A stretch of 64,000 nucleotides of DNA from Phylloscopus collybita (GCA_027886175.1 JAJNNQ010000023.1:9317001-9381000); one strand, 5' to 3'. Counted from the stretch's first letter, positions 48,408-60,300 are shown. The notes: generated from the letters alone by a model not told the origin. Translations and numbers: made by a program.

Positions 48408-48864
48408 TGCCGGCCCCGCGCAGCCGCGCCCCCGGCCCGGGGTCCCCGGTGCTCGCAGAGCGGCCCCGCCGCACCAGCCCCGCGGTTTCTCTTGAGGGCT
48501 CGCCGTGGTCACCGCTGGCCGTGGGCGAGCGCAGCACCTTGGAAAGGCAATACGTCTCGCTGTTGGTGGGGCTGGCCACCAATATTTTGCCAAAACTGTT
48601 TTTCAGAGGAAAATTAATTTTTTTTTAAAAAAAAATCTTTTTGACAGTGGAAATCTGCGTTTGTAGAAGAAATGTGTTTTCCTCGAGAACAATTCAGCCA
48701 AAATTTTAAACTTGCGTCTGCTCTTACTTTCTGTTGAAATTACTAATATTTAATTTATTTTTTTTAACTCAAAGTTTGCATTTCTGCAGCAGAGGAGGAG
48801 TCATTTTCCATACAGGTCTATGAATTAACTCTCATAAAACCCCAGCCAGCAGCATGAGCATAGT

Positions 48865-48990
48865 TTTCTTTTTATGGATGAGAAGCCGAGAAGCAAACAG
48901 GTTAAGCGATTTGGCTCCAATTCCTCCAGGCACCATTAAAAGCTCCTGGCTCCCAGTTCTGTGCTCAGAATGTTAGATCGCATGACATAT
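48865..48990 (+). repeat. CORE-SINE/MIR-like fragment
   Basis: The order TTTATGGATGAGAAGCCGAG, GCAAACAGGTTAAGCGATTT, AGCTCCTGGCTCCCAGTTCT, then GTGCTCAGAATGTTAGATCG follows the 3' half of amniote MIR elements (gatgaggaaactgaggc...gttaagtgacttg...ctcctggctcccagt...gtgctctaaccactaga). It is highly diverged. Confidence 0.55.
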
Positions 48991-50350
48991 CTTTGTGAGG
49001 CTGTTAAATGCTTTCAAGACTCCCTTGGATTTCAGCGGGAGGATCAGCCAATCTAGGGAGAACAAAAAGAGGGATGGTGCAGCCTCGGCTCACACAGCAC
49101 GTCCTCCGCAGGGCTGGAGGAGGCCTGGGGACTCTCAGTCCTTTGCATGACACCACCACACACCGTGTCTTATCAGACAGAGAACTGCCTGCCCAGGCAA
49201 ATCTTGTGTCTTAAGATGAAAAAGTAGTGGCTGTTCCATGGACAGTGGTGTTTGTCCTGGGTTTGAAATCCAGTTGAGACCCAGAATTGAAAACTGGAAC
49301 CATTGAATCATCCTGAGTGGTGACAGCACAGCATTACACCATCGGCCACAAAAGCTGATGGTCAGAAATAAAAGATTGAGTAGCTGAAAGGGGACTGAAG
49401 GGGTCATCTCAGTCTTTCTTTGGTTAGAACCCGTGACCAGAAGTGTCTAAGCTGTATTTCCAGTTTAGGTGCTTTCATAATGTCTAAAAATGGTTAAATC
49501 ATAGCATTCCAACTCAAGCCATTCTACAGCTCTGTTTTCCTCATACCTCAGTTTACATATATATTTATAAAGCATTTCCAAGCCTTGTGAGGGAGCAAGG
49601 TCTTACTAAAAGGAATGGTATTTAGCTGGGTAGAAGCTTCGGTCAGCTGTGCTGGGGGGTTTGTGTATTCTCCATAGTTGCAAGAGGCAAAATCATCTCC
49701 CACCTGTGCTCTGAGCATGCACATCTAACTCCAGGGGCCACACCTAAAGTGAGGTTCCCACTGTGGTGAGACATCAGAATCTGGAGTGAATTGTTTTTAG
49801 TGATTTCCACTAACATGTCTCTTCTCAAATGTCTGGGATACTGAATCACTTTGTATACTGACTATCTCACTGAGAGCAGCCAAGATGGGAATGTTACTTG
49901 GATTCTTTTCCACACTGGAAAACACAACATTTTTTCAGATCTTCTCACTCTTCACACTCTTTGTGTGTTGATGTTTTTACATTGAAGCTTTATTATCTTA
50001 ATTCACAGTTTCTCTCTTTTGGGACTTCTAATCGTTCCCTTGATGTTCTGAATTCTGAATTCAGAAGGTTAATTCTGAACCAGTTTCTTGACGAACCAGA
50101 TTGAGGAACTCAACTAAAAGTTCAGGACAATTCCCAATCTTGAAGGAGTAGCCCCACACTGAGTTCAGAGGCCACTGACCAAAGCATGCCTTTTATCACA
50201 GGAGCCAGTACAATTCTTCTCCTTTCTCACTTCAGAAAGAGATTGTTTTAAGAATACAGTTTCACGGATGTTAGCAATTTATTTTTAATTCAGATTCAAT
50301 TGGCTATGGCGTCCTTACAACTTTAATACCAGGAAGTTTTTTATGAGCAA
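48991..50350. other. Gene desert, nothing recognised
   Basis: Short chance frames only. A 14-base palindrome TTCTGAATTCAGAA lies at 50053-50066 among repeated TTCTGAA units. Confidence 0.5.
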
Positions 50351-50353
50351 CTC

Positions 50354-50441
50354 GATATATATATATATGTATATGTATATATATTTTTTTTTCTTTTTCT
50401 TTTTCTTTCTTTTTTTTTTTTTTTTCTTTTTTTTTTTTTTT
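50354..50441. repeat. (TA)n/(GTATAT)n and T-rich low-complexity tract
   Basis: An AT dinucleotide run with GT interruptions to about 50383, followed by about 58 bases of nearly pure T with scattered C and one G. Confidence 0.95.
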
Positions 50442-50559
50442 CTGTTCCTTAGCCACTTCTGGAGTGGAAAAGTATCACTGAATATTCTAGGTTTTAAAGG
50501 GGAAAAAAACCCATACTTTTTTTTCTCAGCGCAAAACTTTTAATCTTAATTTCTGTTTC

Positions 50560-51010
50560 TTCCCCCAGCAAAAAAAAAAGTCAGATGTTCCTTGTTTTAG
50601 GGCACTAATGGCCTTAGCTGCCCTTCAGCTGTGGCCTCCCCGCACTGCAGCCATGGCTGCAGGAGCTCTGTTTAAGCTCAGCTCTGGGCTCTCAGCTCTG
50701 GTTTGGTCAAAGCTGTTAAGGTGCCTCTTTGCAGCTCTGTTGTGGCTCTCTTTGGCTGTGGCTCCCACACGGTGGCCTTGCCTTGCAGACTGTTTTCTCT
50801 GCTTGGTCTTGGACTTACTCCCATGGACAGGACAGCACCTGGCCCTGGTTACTGTCACCAGAGCTGATCCTGACCTGACTTCCCAACTCAGCCTTGTCAC
50901 CAGGGGCTTCCCTGATGTGGATGCTTGGCTGAGGCTGGTGCTGCCTGGGGCCTGCCCTGCTCTCTTTGCTCAGGCAGGACAAGGGCAGTGCCTGGTGAGA
51001 TCACAGTCCC
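50560..51010. repeat. Possible unrecognised interspersed repeat
   Basis: A 450-base GC-richer block with marked strand bias (A-poor on the + strand) follows an A10 run (50570-50579) in AT-rich surroundings. It carries an ATG open frame (50608-51120, 170 codons; second ATG at 50653 in a strong context) encoding a leucine-rich, hydrophobic product with no family I recognise. Composition suggests a transposon or LTR fragment rather than a host gene. Confidence 0.3.
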
Positions 51011-51120
51011 ATATTCCTTGTGGAGCAGCCAGCCCAGTTGTTTCAAACACATGGAAGCTGGGCAAGTTTTTATCTGGCTCTTACTGCACAATTCTTTTCT
51101 TTTTCATAGTGGAGAGATAG

Positions 51121-51920
51121 AAAGAGTGATCAACTAATGCTAATCTTTTTTCTTTTCCTCCTCTGTCTGAAACATAGGCAGTTGGAATGTTCAGAATTAA
51201 ATCTATATCAGTGGGAGATTTGGAGGCATACAGACAGAAGCTACTTCTGCAGTAGCCTGACAGGAAACCTGAAAATTAAACTCACTTCTTGAAACAGTGA
51301 TCTGCTACCCAGTGAACCAACTTTAAAACTTTCTTAGTGCATATTCCCTTCATGTGGAAAATTGAGCTTTTAGTAATTCAGTTTTTATATCCTTCCTCTA
51401 CTCTGCTAAGGAGAAGCCAGATAAATTGACTCTTCCTAGTCCCTGGTGCTTATGCTGTTTTGAATCACAGAGTTCATGTTGGTGCCACCTACTTTGACCC
51501 TCATATGAGAGGTTTGTGAGATTTTATTGCACTGAAATCACTTTCATTATCAAGTCAGTTCAAATTCAGTAATTTCTGGCTCATATTTTTCTATTTTGCA
51601 AATCAGACAGCAGGTGAACATCTTGGTCTAGATACACCTGTAGAGGAACCTGAGACTGGTACCTAACCATCCACTTCAGTGATGTTTCGGCAGTGTAATA
51701 TTTATCCTTTACATTATGTAACAATTCCTGGAAAAGCCCATGCCATTCCTTTTATTAATTGTTAAAAATTGACATCATCAGCCAAGAAGCATTCTGCCTG
51801 AAGCTGAGGAAACACAGGCACCTGGAGTCACAGCAGTGTGAAGTGGTGAGTTGGTGGCTGTTAGTGGAAAGTCACACGTCATGCACTGGTGTCCATCACT
51901 GAAATACTCCACGAGCATTA
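51121..51920. other. Gene desert, nothing recognised
   Basis: AT-rich, short frames only. Confidence 0.5.
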
Positions 51921-51959
51921 GTCCTCATAATCCCTCTTTCAAAGACACAGAGAGACAGA

Positions 51960-52090
51960 GCTGGTTTAAAATAGCCTGTGCTGTGCCTTGTCCAAGAGCC
52001 TGTATTAAGTCACTGGCAGATGCAATATGAGGCCAGGCTGTTCTGTTACTGTGCACCCAGTTCCCCCTGGCATGGTGATCCTGTCCTGTG
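51960..52090 (+). repeat. Possible MIR-like fragment
   Basis: CTTGTCCAAGAGCCTGTATT, AAGTCACTGGCAGATGCAAT and GAGGCCAGGCTGTTCTG follow the order of the MIR 3' phrase (cttgcccaaggtcacacagcaagtcagtggcagag...cccaggctg). Weaker than the copies at 48.9 and 52.9 kb. Confidence 0.4.
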
Positions 52091-52099
52091 CTCCTTGTC

Positions 52100-52850
52100 C
52101 TGGGCAGGTGCTGCCAGCTTGAGCTGGAGACCTCCATACTGGGAGGAACTGGAAAAACAAAACCTACATTGGGAATTGGCAAACTGGGTTGTTCCCATTC
52201 TTTGACATATGAGTTCTTCAATCCCTGATAAAATGAACTTTACCATCTCATACCAACACAAATGGAAGGAAAATGATCAGTGAGGGAGAAGGCAATGAGG
52301 AGCACTTCCCCAAAATATTGCTTCAAAAGTTTTGTGGGGGGTTGAGCTCTGGAGTCAGGAAAAGGCAATTCATCTATGCTTTCAATTTCCCTTTTTTTTT
52401 TTTCAGCATGCTTTATCATTATTTGTTATTGGTGAAGTCTGAAAAGAGGTTGTGTAGGTGGCCAGGACTTTCTCTGGTGAAAACTGCTAAAATTCCCTGT
52501 AATTTGAGCAGTGCCACATCGATTGGCATGGCCTGGGCATGGTTGCTCTAGAATTCAGTGGACTTCCACTAGTATCCAAAGCAATTTTGGTTGGAGATGC
52601 ACTCTGATTTGTGTATGAGGTGCCTGGCAACGTGGTAATGAGCAGCTTTATAAATAACTCTGTATTATTATCTTTATGTCTTAGTACTAGTATTGTTATT
52701 TTTATGGTACTGTAATGTTTATGATGGCTATTTTATGGTGTAATTTGATTAGTGTGTTACCATAATATCACATAGAAAAAGGGAGGGCATTCCTGTCATA
52801 CTTCTGAACACTACCCCTTCTGTTTCCATCTGAGGAACCCAGATCCCTTT
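52100..52850. other. Gene desert, nothing recognised
   Basis: No gene seen; an AT-rich part at 52.65-52.76 kb may be the degraded 5' part of the SINE that follows. Confidence 0.45.
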
Positions 52851-53000
52851 GGTGATCATTAATTGTCCCACACCATATAAGTGAACTCAAGCACAGAGTA
52901 CTTAAATAATTCCCCCAAGCCCACACAACAAGTCCATGGCAAAGCTGAGAGTTGGACCTCAAGAATCCCGACTCCCTGATGTCTGTGTTAACCACTAGAA
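52851..53000 (+). repeat. CORE-SINE/MIR-like element, best copy in window
   Basis: AAGCACAGAGTACTTAAATA, TTCCCCCAAGCCCACACAAC, AAGTCCATGGCAAAGCTGAG, AGTTGGACCTCAAGAATCCC, and GTGTTAACCACTAGAAA follow, in order, the MIR 3' consensus (cacagagaggttaag...cttgcccaaggtcacacagcaagt...ggcagagc...gattcgaaccc...tgctcttaaccactaga). It is an ancient amniote SINE remnant. Confidence 0.7.
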
Positions 53001-53399
53001 AACAATCCCATCACAGGAACAGCAGGTATAATAGAAATGAAGATTGCCATGCAGGGTTTTTTTAGGTCAGTTGTAATTAGAACACTCAATGTTTTACAAA
53101 CCCTTTAGGTTTCCTGTTTAGGACTTGATCAAACCATAAACTGCTCGTTTAAATAAGCTCCAAAAACAAAACGTACTAGGAAGCTGAGGAGCAAGGAGAC
53201 AACCTTTAACAGCAAACTTATGTTTATTGCTCATTTGCTTTCCTTGCTGGGATGATGCCATGTACTCAGATTAAATATGCAGAGCCAAATTTATCCCTAG
53301 GGTGTAGTTTTTTTGGACTCTGAATGACACCAGGGTGAATTTGGCACATTTACACTTAAAATTATTATGGGTTTTACGAATATTTGGAATGGTGTCAAA

Positions 53400-53590
53400 A
53401 TGTTGTGGGTTAAATTCTGTTCTCAGTTCCACCAGTGCTAACACAGGTTAACACCGTTCTGATCTGGCACTGGATTTACAGCAATGTAATTCCACTGGCC
53501 CAGCCTTCAGCTGGTGTGAATTAGTTTATCTGCACTGGAATGCAGGCAGCTCAGCTGCTTTACACCAGCTAAGAATCTGACCCACATTTA
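53400..53590. repeat. Ancient sauropsid repeat, two partial copies (tentative)
   Basis: GGTTAAATTCTGTTCTCAGT, CCACCAGTGCTAACACAGGT, and later TTTACACCAGCTAAGAATCT with GACCC resemble a widespread reptile/bird repeat phrase (aaattctgctctcagttacaccagtg...tttacaccagctgaggatctggccc). The family name needs a repeat-library search. Confidence 0.4.
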
Positions 53591-54511
53591 AATAGAATTA
53601 CTCCTAAAATACACAATAGCAAATGCAATGTGAATTAGGTCCCCTGTGCCCCTGATTTGCTGTGGGGAAGCACAGCTGAAGCTGGCTCTGCTGCTCTGAT
53701 GTGCAACAAGCCAAGCTGGTGTCACAAACCTGAACCTGACCCCCGCCCGCTCTTGTGATGCTTTGTAAATTTTAAAATAACACTGCAGTGTTACACATGC
53801 TGTGTGTGTGTAAATCATCCCAAACTGCTGCAAATCATCGTCCGTTCTCCTGTTTCAAAGCAGAGATTGGGAAGTGCTTGGTGATATTTGGGCTCAGTTC
53901 AGATATTCCAAAGCTCGGGTGGATGGATTGTTTTGATTCTTTCTTTGAACTCCTTTCCCACCCCTGCTAAAAGAAACAGATCCACTCAGCTCAGCGACAG
54001 ACAAGTTGGAGACAACGGGCCACTGCCCTCCCCGGTACCACCCCCCACATGCCAAATTTGCAGACATCTGCGAGCTAGAGCAGGAAAGAAGTGCTGGTAT
54101 TCCTGGGATGTACTGCCTTTAGCAGTCACAAATGACTGAAATTAACCTCTCTTCTATGGGCCTTAACTCACTTTATGACTGGGGGTCTTTGGTTTTATAC
54201 CACTCTGCAGAGGTGCCTTTGCCATGCTAAAGATTTAACTGAATTATAATGAATGATCCTCACCAGCACTGTGCCCCTAATTAGAACAAGTCGCACAGAC
54301 ATATTGTCTCCTTGATTTCCTCTGTTGCATTTCTCTCACTCTCTTTCTCTGCCTGAGACACATGGGTCCCATTAAACATTTAGCATTTAATGTGGTTCCC
54401 TTAAATGACTTCTCAAGTTTTCAAGTTCCATTTAGAATTGTATGTTACTCTCCTGACTGTGGTTTTGATTTTGTTATGTTTCATGCGTTTAGCCAAAGCA
54501 ACTGCTCTTCT

Positions 54512-54525
54512 CTCCCCTCTAGTGG
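54512..54525 (-). promoter_or_regulatory. Weak CTCF-like motif, - orientation
   Basis: CCACTAGAGGGGAG on the - strand agrees with the core except for G in place of the strongly conserved C at position 12. Same orientation as the motif at 48394. Confidence 0.25.
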
Positions 54526-56857
54526 GGGAGCAGATTGGGTCAGTGGAAGCTTGTGTTTTAATACATTTTGTAGTCATCCATACAAATCTTTACATTTATG
54601 TATAAAATAAGGAGATTGGGGAAAATAGCTCCTCTTGATTGGTAAGAGGACTGCACTCTTTTAGTGTAGTGCAGTTGATTTGTCAATGAAAACAAAGGAT
54701 TTTTTAGTTTACTGTCATATTTCTATCAAGCTCTTTTTGTAAGTAGTTCTGTAATACACAGAGTTTCTTATTAATCTTTATGTATTTCCAATCTAAATAG
54801 AAACTATTGACATAAAAAGCTTTTGTAACGTGTGGTGAGAGGTACAGTGTGTCTTATCCCAACTGAGTATCCCTCTTGTACATCTGGAGTGCTGAAGGAC
54901 AAAGATTTTGTTGTTGACTGCATTGTCTCTAATATACTTCCTCAGCAGCTGCTACAATGAGAATTCCAAATTGTCCTTTCCAAGAATATTGAGTCAAGTT
55001 CAAGGTCTGGACCCTAATCCTCAAGGTATTTTGTGGCCTGTACCCAAGGTGTATCATAAATCTTGTCTTTGCTTGTCTTAAAGCTTGTCTGTACCACTGT
55101 AGTTATCCCATTTCAGATCTATGCCTGGATAATATTTTGGAATAAGAATTCCTTATTTCCCGCACTCTTTCCCCATTTAGCTTATGCTCCTCTGAAAATG
55201 GGACATACTTGTTTGAAGGAAAAGGGCATTCTTAATCCAAGATAAGCATCTCTTTCCAAATAGTATCATTATCAGTAAAGAATACTGTAATAGCATAACT
55301 TTGCAATGGATTTGGGTGCTTCTGGTTACATAAATGGTGCTGTATGAAGGACCCATGTCTGTAAAGCTGTTGACTTTCTCAGCACCAGATTAACCCTGCT
55401 TGCTGTGTTAGGATTGTGAATCCAGGAGCATATTCCTTCTTGTTAAAGGCATTGCTACCCTAGTCCTGATCCCAATGTTGCAGTACTTTAATGGTGGATG
55501 GTGACAAGCAGCATCAAAAACAAATGGCACTGTCTTGCTGCTTAGAGCCCTCAGATGTGAAATCAGCTAAGATTTAATTATGGTGACTTACCAACACTGC
55601 TTGTTCTTTAGGTAATTCTTAAAAGTTTCTGTGATGTATTGGCTTCCAGGGTTAAGCCACAAGAAGCTTGAAATTTATCTCTGGCACTGAGATTTAGGTT
55701 TCATTAACAGTTAAGCCTCCGTCTGGAGTGCTGATGTGTTCTGCAATGGGGGACTTGGCTTGTTAGTAACATTAGCAGATTTGTGAGTCCTCCAACATGT
55801 CCATGGGTAATTGTGTTTCAGCCCTGTGTTCTTTACTATAATCTGCTGTCTGATAATGGGTGACAGGGGAGATAAGAGGAGGAAACGTGCCAGGAAGATT
55901 TCATTCAGTCTTGTACACTCTACCTGCAGCTGCTGTTTCCTCTGAGGTGGTGGCTGGCTTGGCATCTTCTGCTTTAAAGCAGAGAGAGCCAGGATTGATG
56001 ACAGGCTCTTTAAGGCCTTTCTTACCAGCTCCTCGTGGAGACTTTGCTGCAAAGAGATATCACAGGTCTAGGAGCTGTTTCTGGAATCATTCTTCTTGCC
56101 GTAATGCAAATGGGCAGCTTTTGTTTCTATTGCAGCAATGATCACTGTTTATATTAAATAGAGCTCTTTGAAACTCTTTTTGACAGAGCTGTTTCCTATT
56201 GATAAATGCAGTTTCAGTAAAATTGAAATGTTTCTCCAGGGAGGGCATCAGTTTTGGAAAAATTTTTCATGGGAAAGTTAAAAGAAGCACCTTGGCTTTT
56301 TTGAGAGGAATCTTACAAAGCTGAAGTATTTTGGTTTGACTCCATAATTTTAATTCATGTCTAGATTTTCATTTTTATACTGAGGTTACAAAGATAGGCA
56401 TTTAATGCCATAAAGTTGCATCGGTAGATTTCATTGTTTCTATATGATTGTAATAAAAGCTTTAGCTAATTCTGAAACTTGGGAAGTCTTAGAAATGCTT
56501 GGTTGTGGAGGAAAGCTGAAATTTCAATTGAGAATGAAAACTAATTCTAAATGCTGAAATTTCCTATTAAAAGAAATGCTGGTTTCTGAATAGTTCATGT
56601 AGTAAATGCAGACATTAATTTCTCTAGCTGATCTTTTAATTCTTCATAGCTCTGCAGCCTCTGAAAAAAAACTTGTATTGCATTAGAGCAGTTCCTCAGA
56701 AAATATTATGATAAATATTTGCCTTTCTAAACTATAGAGTCACATTTCTTCATTTTCCCAGGAAAGTAGCCCTGTTTCCTATAGGCCTTTTCTCACAATA
56801 CTGATCCTTTAATTAATATAAATCCCTCATGACTGCTGCTACTGTCTTTGCAATATA

Positions 56858-56881
56858 TTATAATCACAGCTGTGATTATAA
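56858..56881. other. Perfect 24-bp palindrome centred on an E-box
   Basis: The half-site TTATAATCACAG is followed exactly by its reverse complement, so the centre is CAGCTG (a class II bHLH E-box) flanked symmetrically by TAATC-type homeodomain cores. No spacer interrupts it. Confidence 0.85.
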
Positions 56882-57139
56882 GCACTGATTTTGGGGTAGA
56901 GATCAATTTTCTTCTATGAATTAAAAAAGGTGACATTTTAATTTATGAATTTAAAAAGCTGATAAGCCAATATCCAGCCTCTCAAAGACTTCTACACTGT
57001 TTTGGCTCTGACTTGCTCTATCATGGTCCTCCTGTATGATCTCTGGTGAGGAATTAACAGTCCTAATTTCCCTGAGCTCTTTGTGATGACTTTCTAGCTC
57101 TGGGCCTCTCATCAACAACAGCCAGTGCTGAAAAATCGT

Positions 57140-57350
57140 GGCACATGTAATTTAAAGGGTTAAAAATCAAGGAGGCAAAGCACAACCAACAAAATGCCAT
57201 GCCTTTGATTTAATAAAGAGATAATCCTCTTTCTATTAGCTACGATAATAATGACTCACCAGTAGTAAATGAAGGAATATACACAGAATGACATCATGTG
57301 AACAGCACAGTGTCTGTGGGGCTTAAAACGAAGAGGATTATTCCAATATC
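57140..57350. promoter_or_regulatory. Candidate enhancer with TCF/LEF and OTX-type sites
   Basis: It holds CTTTGATT (57203-57210, TCF/LEF type), TAATCC (57222-57227) and its inverse GGATTA (57335-57340, OTX/PITX/GSC type), ATAATGACTCACC and GAATGACATCATGTG. No open frame. Inferred by motif clustering only. Confidence 0.3.
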
Positions 57351-60300
57351 TCAGTTCTGAGCCTAAAACTGGCAAGGATGGATCTGGGGTAAAATTTAAC
57401 ATAAGAAATGTTTATTGAAGCACTAGCATGAGAAAGGAATTATATAACTGAAGTTATTAAAAACAATAAGCTCCTATTTCAAAAGCTTTAATTTCGGTAG
57501 AATAATATACACCCAACTCGACATAAGGCTGTAATTCTATTGAGTCATTCCAATGACATCAGGAACCACAAGAGGGGATGTGCTGTGGCTCACTGATGTC
57601 TGCAAACCACACCCCATCCCTCAGATGGAATTACAGCCTCCATCTTTCCATTTTATGCTGGAGACTGGTGTCTCATCTGGCTCTTCATGCAGAAGAAATT
57701 GCCCTGAAGGCCATCGAGTTGTTCTGGACTGACACTGGTGGAATGAGGAGGAGTTACAGCAGTGCTGGCTCATAGTCCTCGATTTCCAGGCCTCCTGCCT
57801 CTAGGCAGCCCATCGATGTGCTTTATCACACAAGAGTTTCCAAGTCCCTCACACAGATCACAGATTATTAGAAACAAATTACAAACTGGAGCAAATTAAT
57901 ATTTTGTTTATAGGGCCTTCATCTGATTTTTACAGACAAATGTCTTGCTTAAGTTGATTTTGTTGGTCTGAATTGTCCTTGATCACCCCCAAGATTGCCT
58001 TGCTTGCATGGAGAGGGAGCTGGGGCGTGGCTGGAAGAGCCGCTTTGTCTAACTTAGAACTAAAATGGTTGTTTTATTGTACTCTGAGCAGAGAGATGTT
58101 CCTAAAGAGAATGATAGAGAGCAAAAGCTGAGTAAAATGCAAATGAGATGCTCAAGCTATGAGTTGCATACCAGGAACAGGCGACACAATTGACTCCTGT
58201 GCCCCTGGTGCAGCCTTCTGAAGGTTTCTCTGCAACTCTGGTGGCCCCAGTGGCAGTACAGCTGTGTAGGATGCACATCTGAACTTGGGCTCACAAAATG
58301 CTTCTGAAGAATCTTGCAGCCCACCTATTTCTCTATCAGAAAGTGCAGATGGAATCACTTGTGTGTGCCTTAGGTAACTGCACTAGATACTAGTTGAGGT
58401 TTACTCAAACTAGGCTTAGATTTAATTTTTATTATAACAAGTAGGGAATCACCATTTTGATCTAACAGGCCAAGGCTCCTTCTATTTATCAGTCTTGTAT
58501 TTGGATACTAAATCCTGAATATCTATTTCTGGTAAAGTGAATTTCAGTGGGGAGCAGAAGAATAACTGGGAGGTGAATGAGATTCATAGTGGTGCCACTG
58601 AGGCCGTGTCCAGTGAGCCCTGCTGGTGTCACAGCAGTGCTGGGGGGAGGACCCATCCTGCTCCATGACACAGAGGGTGCTGATAGGGTATCTGTCATGA
58701 GGCATTGGAAGTACTCTGGAATCTGCTTCCCACCCCAGTCCAAAGGAGCCCAGACTTGGTGACTTTTCAGGCACGTTGCAAAAGACATCCATTGTCAGAT
58801 ACCCGGAGAGGGCGAGGCCACAGCTCTGCTCCTCTGCCCTGGAAGCGGGGTTGAAATGCTGGGGAGCTGAATTCTGGTTATTTAGTCTGTGCTGAGACTC
58901 CTGTGCAGACAACTTTATTACCTGAAAACTAAATAGCCAATGTAGACAGACCAATTAGGGAAACTATAATAGGGACTTCTGCCTATGGTTTGGGATAGGA
59001 ACAGTTTTTACACATGGGACAGAACGAATTGTTTATAAAATACATTAGAGTCTGTATTTTCCCTGTGTTTCTCTTGTCCTCCCCTCCCACTTCTTCTCAT
59101 TGAATATAGAAATATTTTGTTATCATTCAAAGAGCTGATTTCTTGGTTTGGATATTGGTCTTTGATAACAAGTTTCTAAGTGCCTGCTTAAATTTACTCT
59201 GATGCAGCTTGCAAGAGAAAGGCAGTTACTAGATGAAGCCACATCGGTAAAAAGGTGGATAAATAAATGGACAGGGAAGATGATGTTTTGGAGCAGAGCT
59301 GTAAAACTTCTAAGTAGGGTCATTTTTCTAATTATAGGATGGTGAGGCTGAAGACTCCGGTGCCCAGGCAAAGGATGAAAAAACTATCCAACTGAATAAA
59401 TAAATCTCTTAAAGAAAAGATAGTTGTCTGCCAAGAAACCTAATATGAAATGTTGAAAGTGCAGTTCTGAAAAAGATTTAATTGGAGATATACTCCTAAG
59501 AATATGTAAATAGACTTTCCATTTCTTAACTCAAAGGAGAAACAGATGCCAGTTCTAAGATCTGAGATCAAATATGAAAAGTACTGAGGCCTCTAAATGT
59601 CACTTTAAATGTATATAATTAGATTCTTATCTTGCTAAGAGGTTGGCCAGTAGTTTTTTCAGTGAAAGGTATAAACTTCTTGGATATATTTTACAGCAAA
59701 TGGTTCGGTTGTCTACTCTAAGTGTAGTAAAATTCAAACATCTAGATTTCAAAATGTCATTTAAAAATTTAAGTGGCCTTATGACAAAACAGTGATGTGT
59801 CAGTTTTGACTAGCCAGCGTTCTGGTGCTCTTTAGTTGGGTCCTTCTGATTGGGGTGATCTAAACTGATTTTTAGTGTTTGGGTGCCCCAACAATAAAAA
59901 TTTCAGTGATGGTTTGTGGATTTGATTATGATGTCAGTCACAGATAGATCAGTGAATTTGGGCAAAATAAACCCATTTTTATTAATTCAGGGCCTGCTAC
60001 TCAACAAAATGTTAGCCTTACAAACAATGGACAAAAGTTCCATAGGACTGGAGGTCAGTCATTCATTTCCATCTGGTTTTCCCCTCCCTGACTTTGGTAA
60101 GGACCACCCAGGAAAACAATGAACCATAGAGTAGGAATTAATGTAGACAGAGGGGATGGCTCAGTCGCTGCCTGACATTGCAATTTTTCATTTGTGTGAG
60201 AATATTATATGCTTTTTTAAAAATTAGTATACTCCACTATGCCTTCATCAGCCACCAACAGACTGAGACACGGGTTTATTTTGTTTGTCTGGGGTAGCCA

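Larger units (their letters stand above)
47931..48590. promoter_or_regulatory. Orphan CpG island in the gene desert
   Basis: A sharply bounded 650-base island lies 32 kb downstream of NOG with no gene recognisable beside it. It contains the pentamer array and a CTCF-like motif. Long open frames here are repeat-driven (recurring Pro-Ser-Arg-Ala-Glu) and not coding. Possible roles: promoter of a noncoding RNA, or an enhancer-associated island that cooperates with the NOG promoter. Confidence 0.7.
53591..57130. other. Gene desert, no gene seen
   Basis: 54.15-54.45 kb looks constrained (AATTAGAACAAGTCGCACAG, CATTTAGCATTTAATGTGG). A perfect POU octamer is at 56104-56111. A weak CTCF-like motif is at 54512-54525 and a long palindrome at 56858-56881, both listed separately. 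No supported coding sequence. Confidence 0.45.

Noticed and set aside
47806..48582. Long overlapping open frames with Ser-Arg-Ala-Glu-Pro repeats
   Set aside because: They are translations of the GCCGA satellite and flanking CpG island in several frames on both strands.
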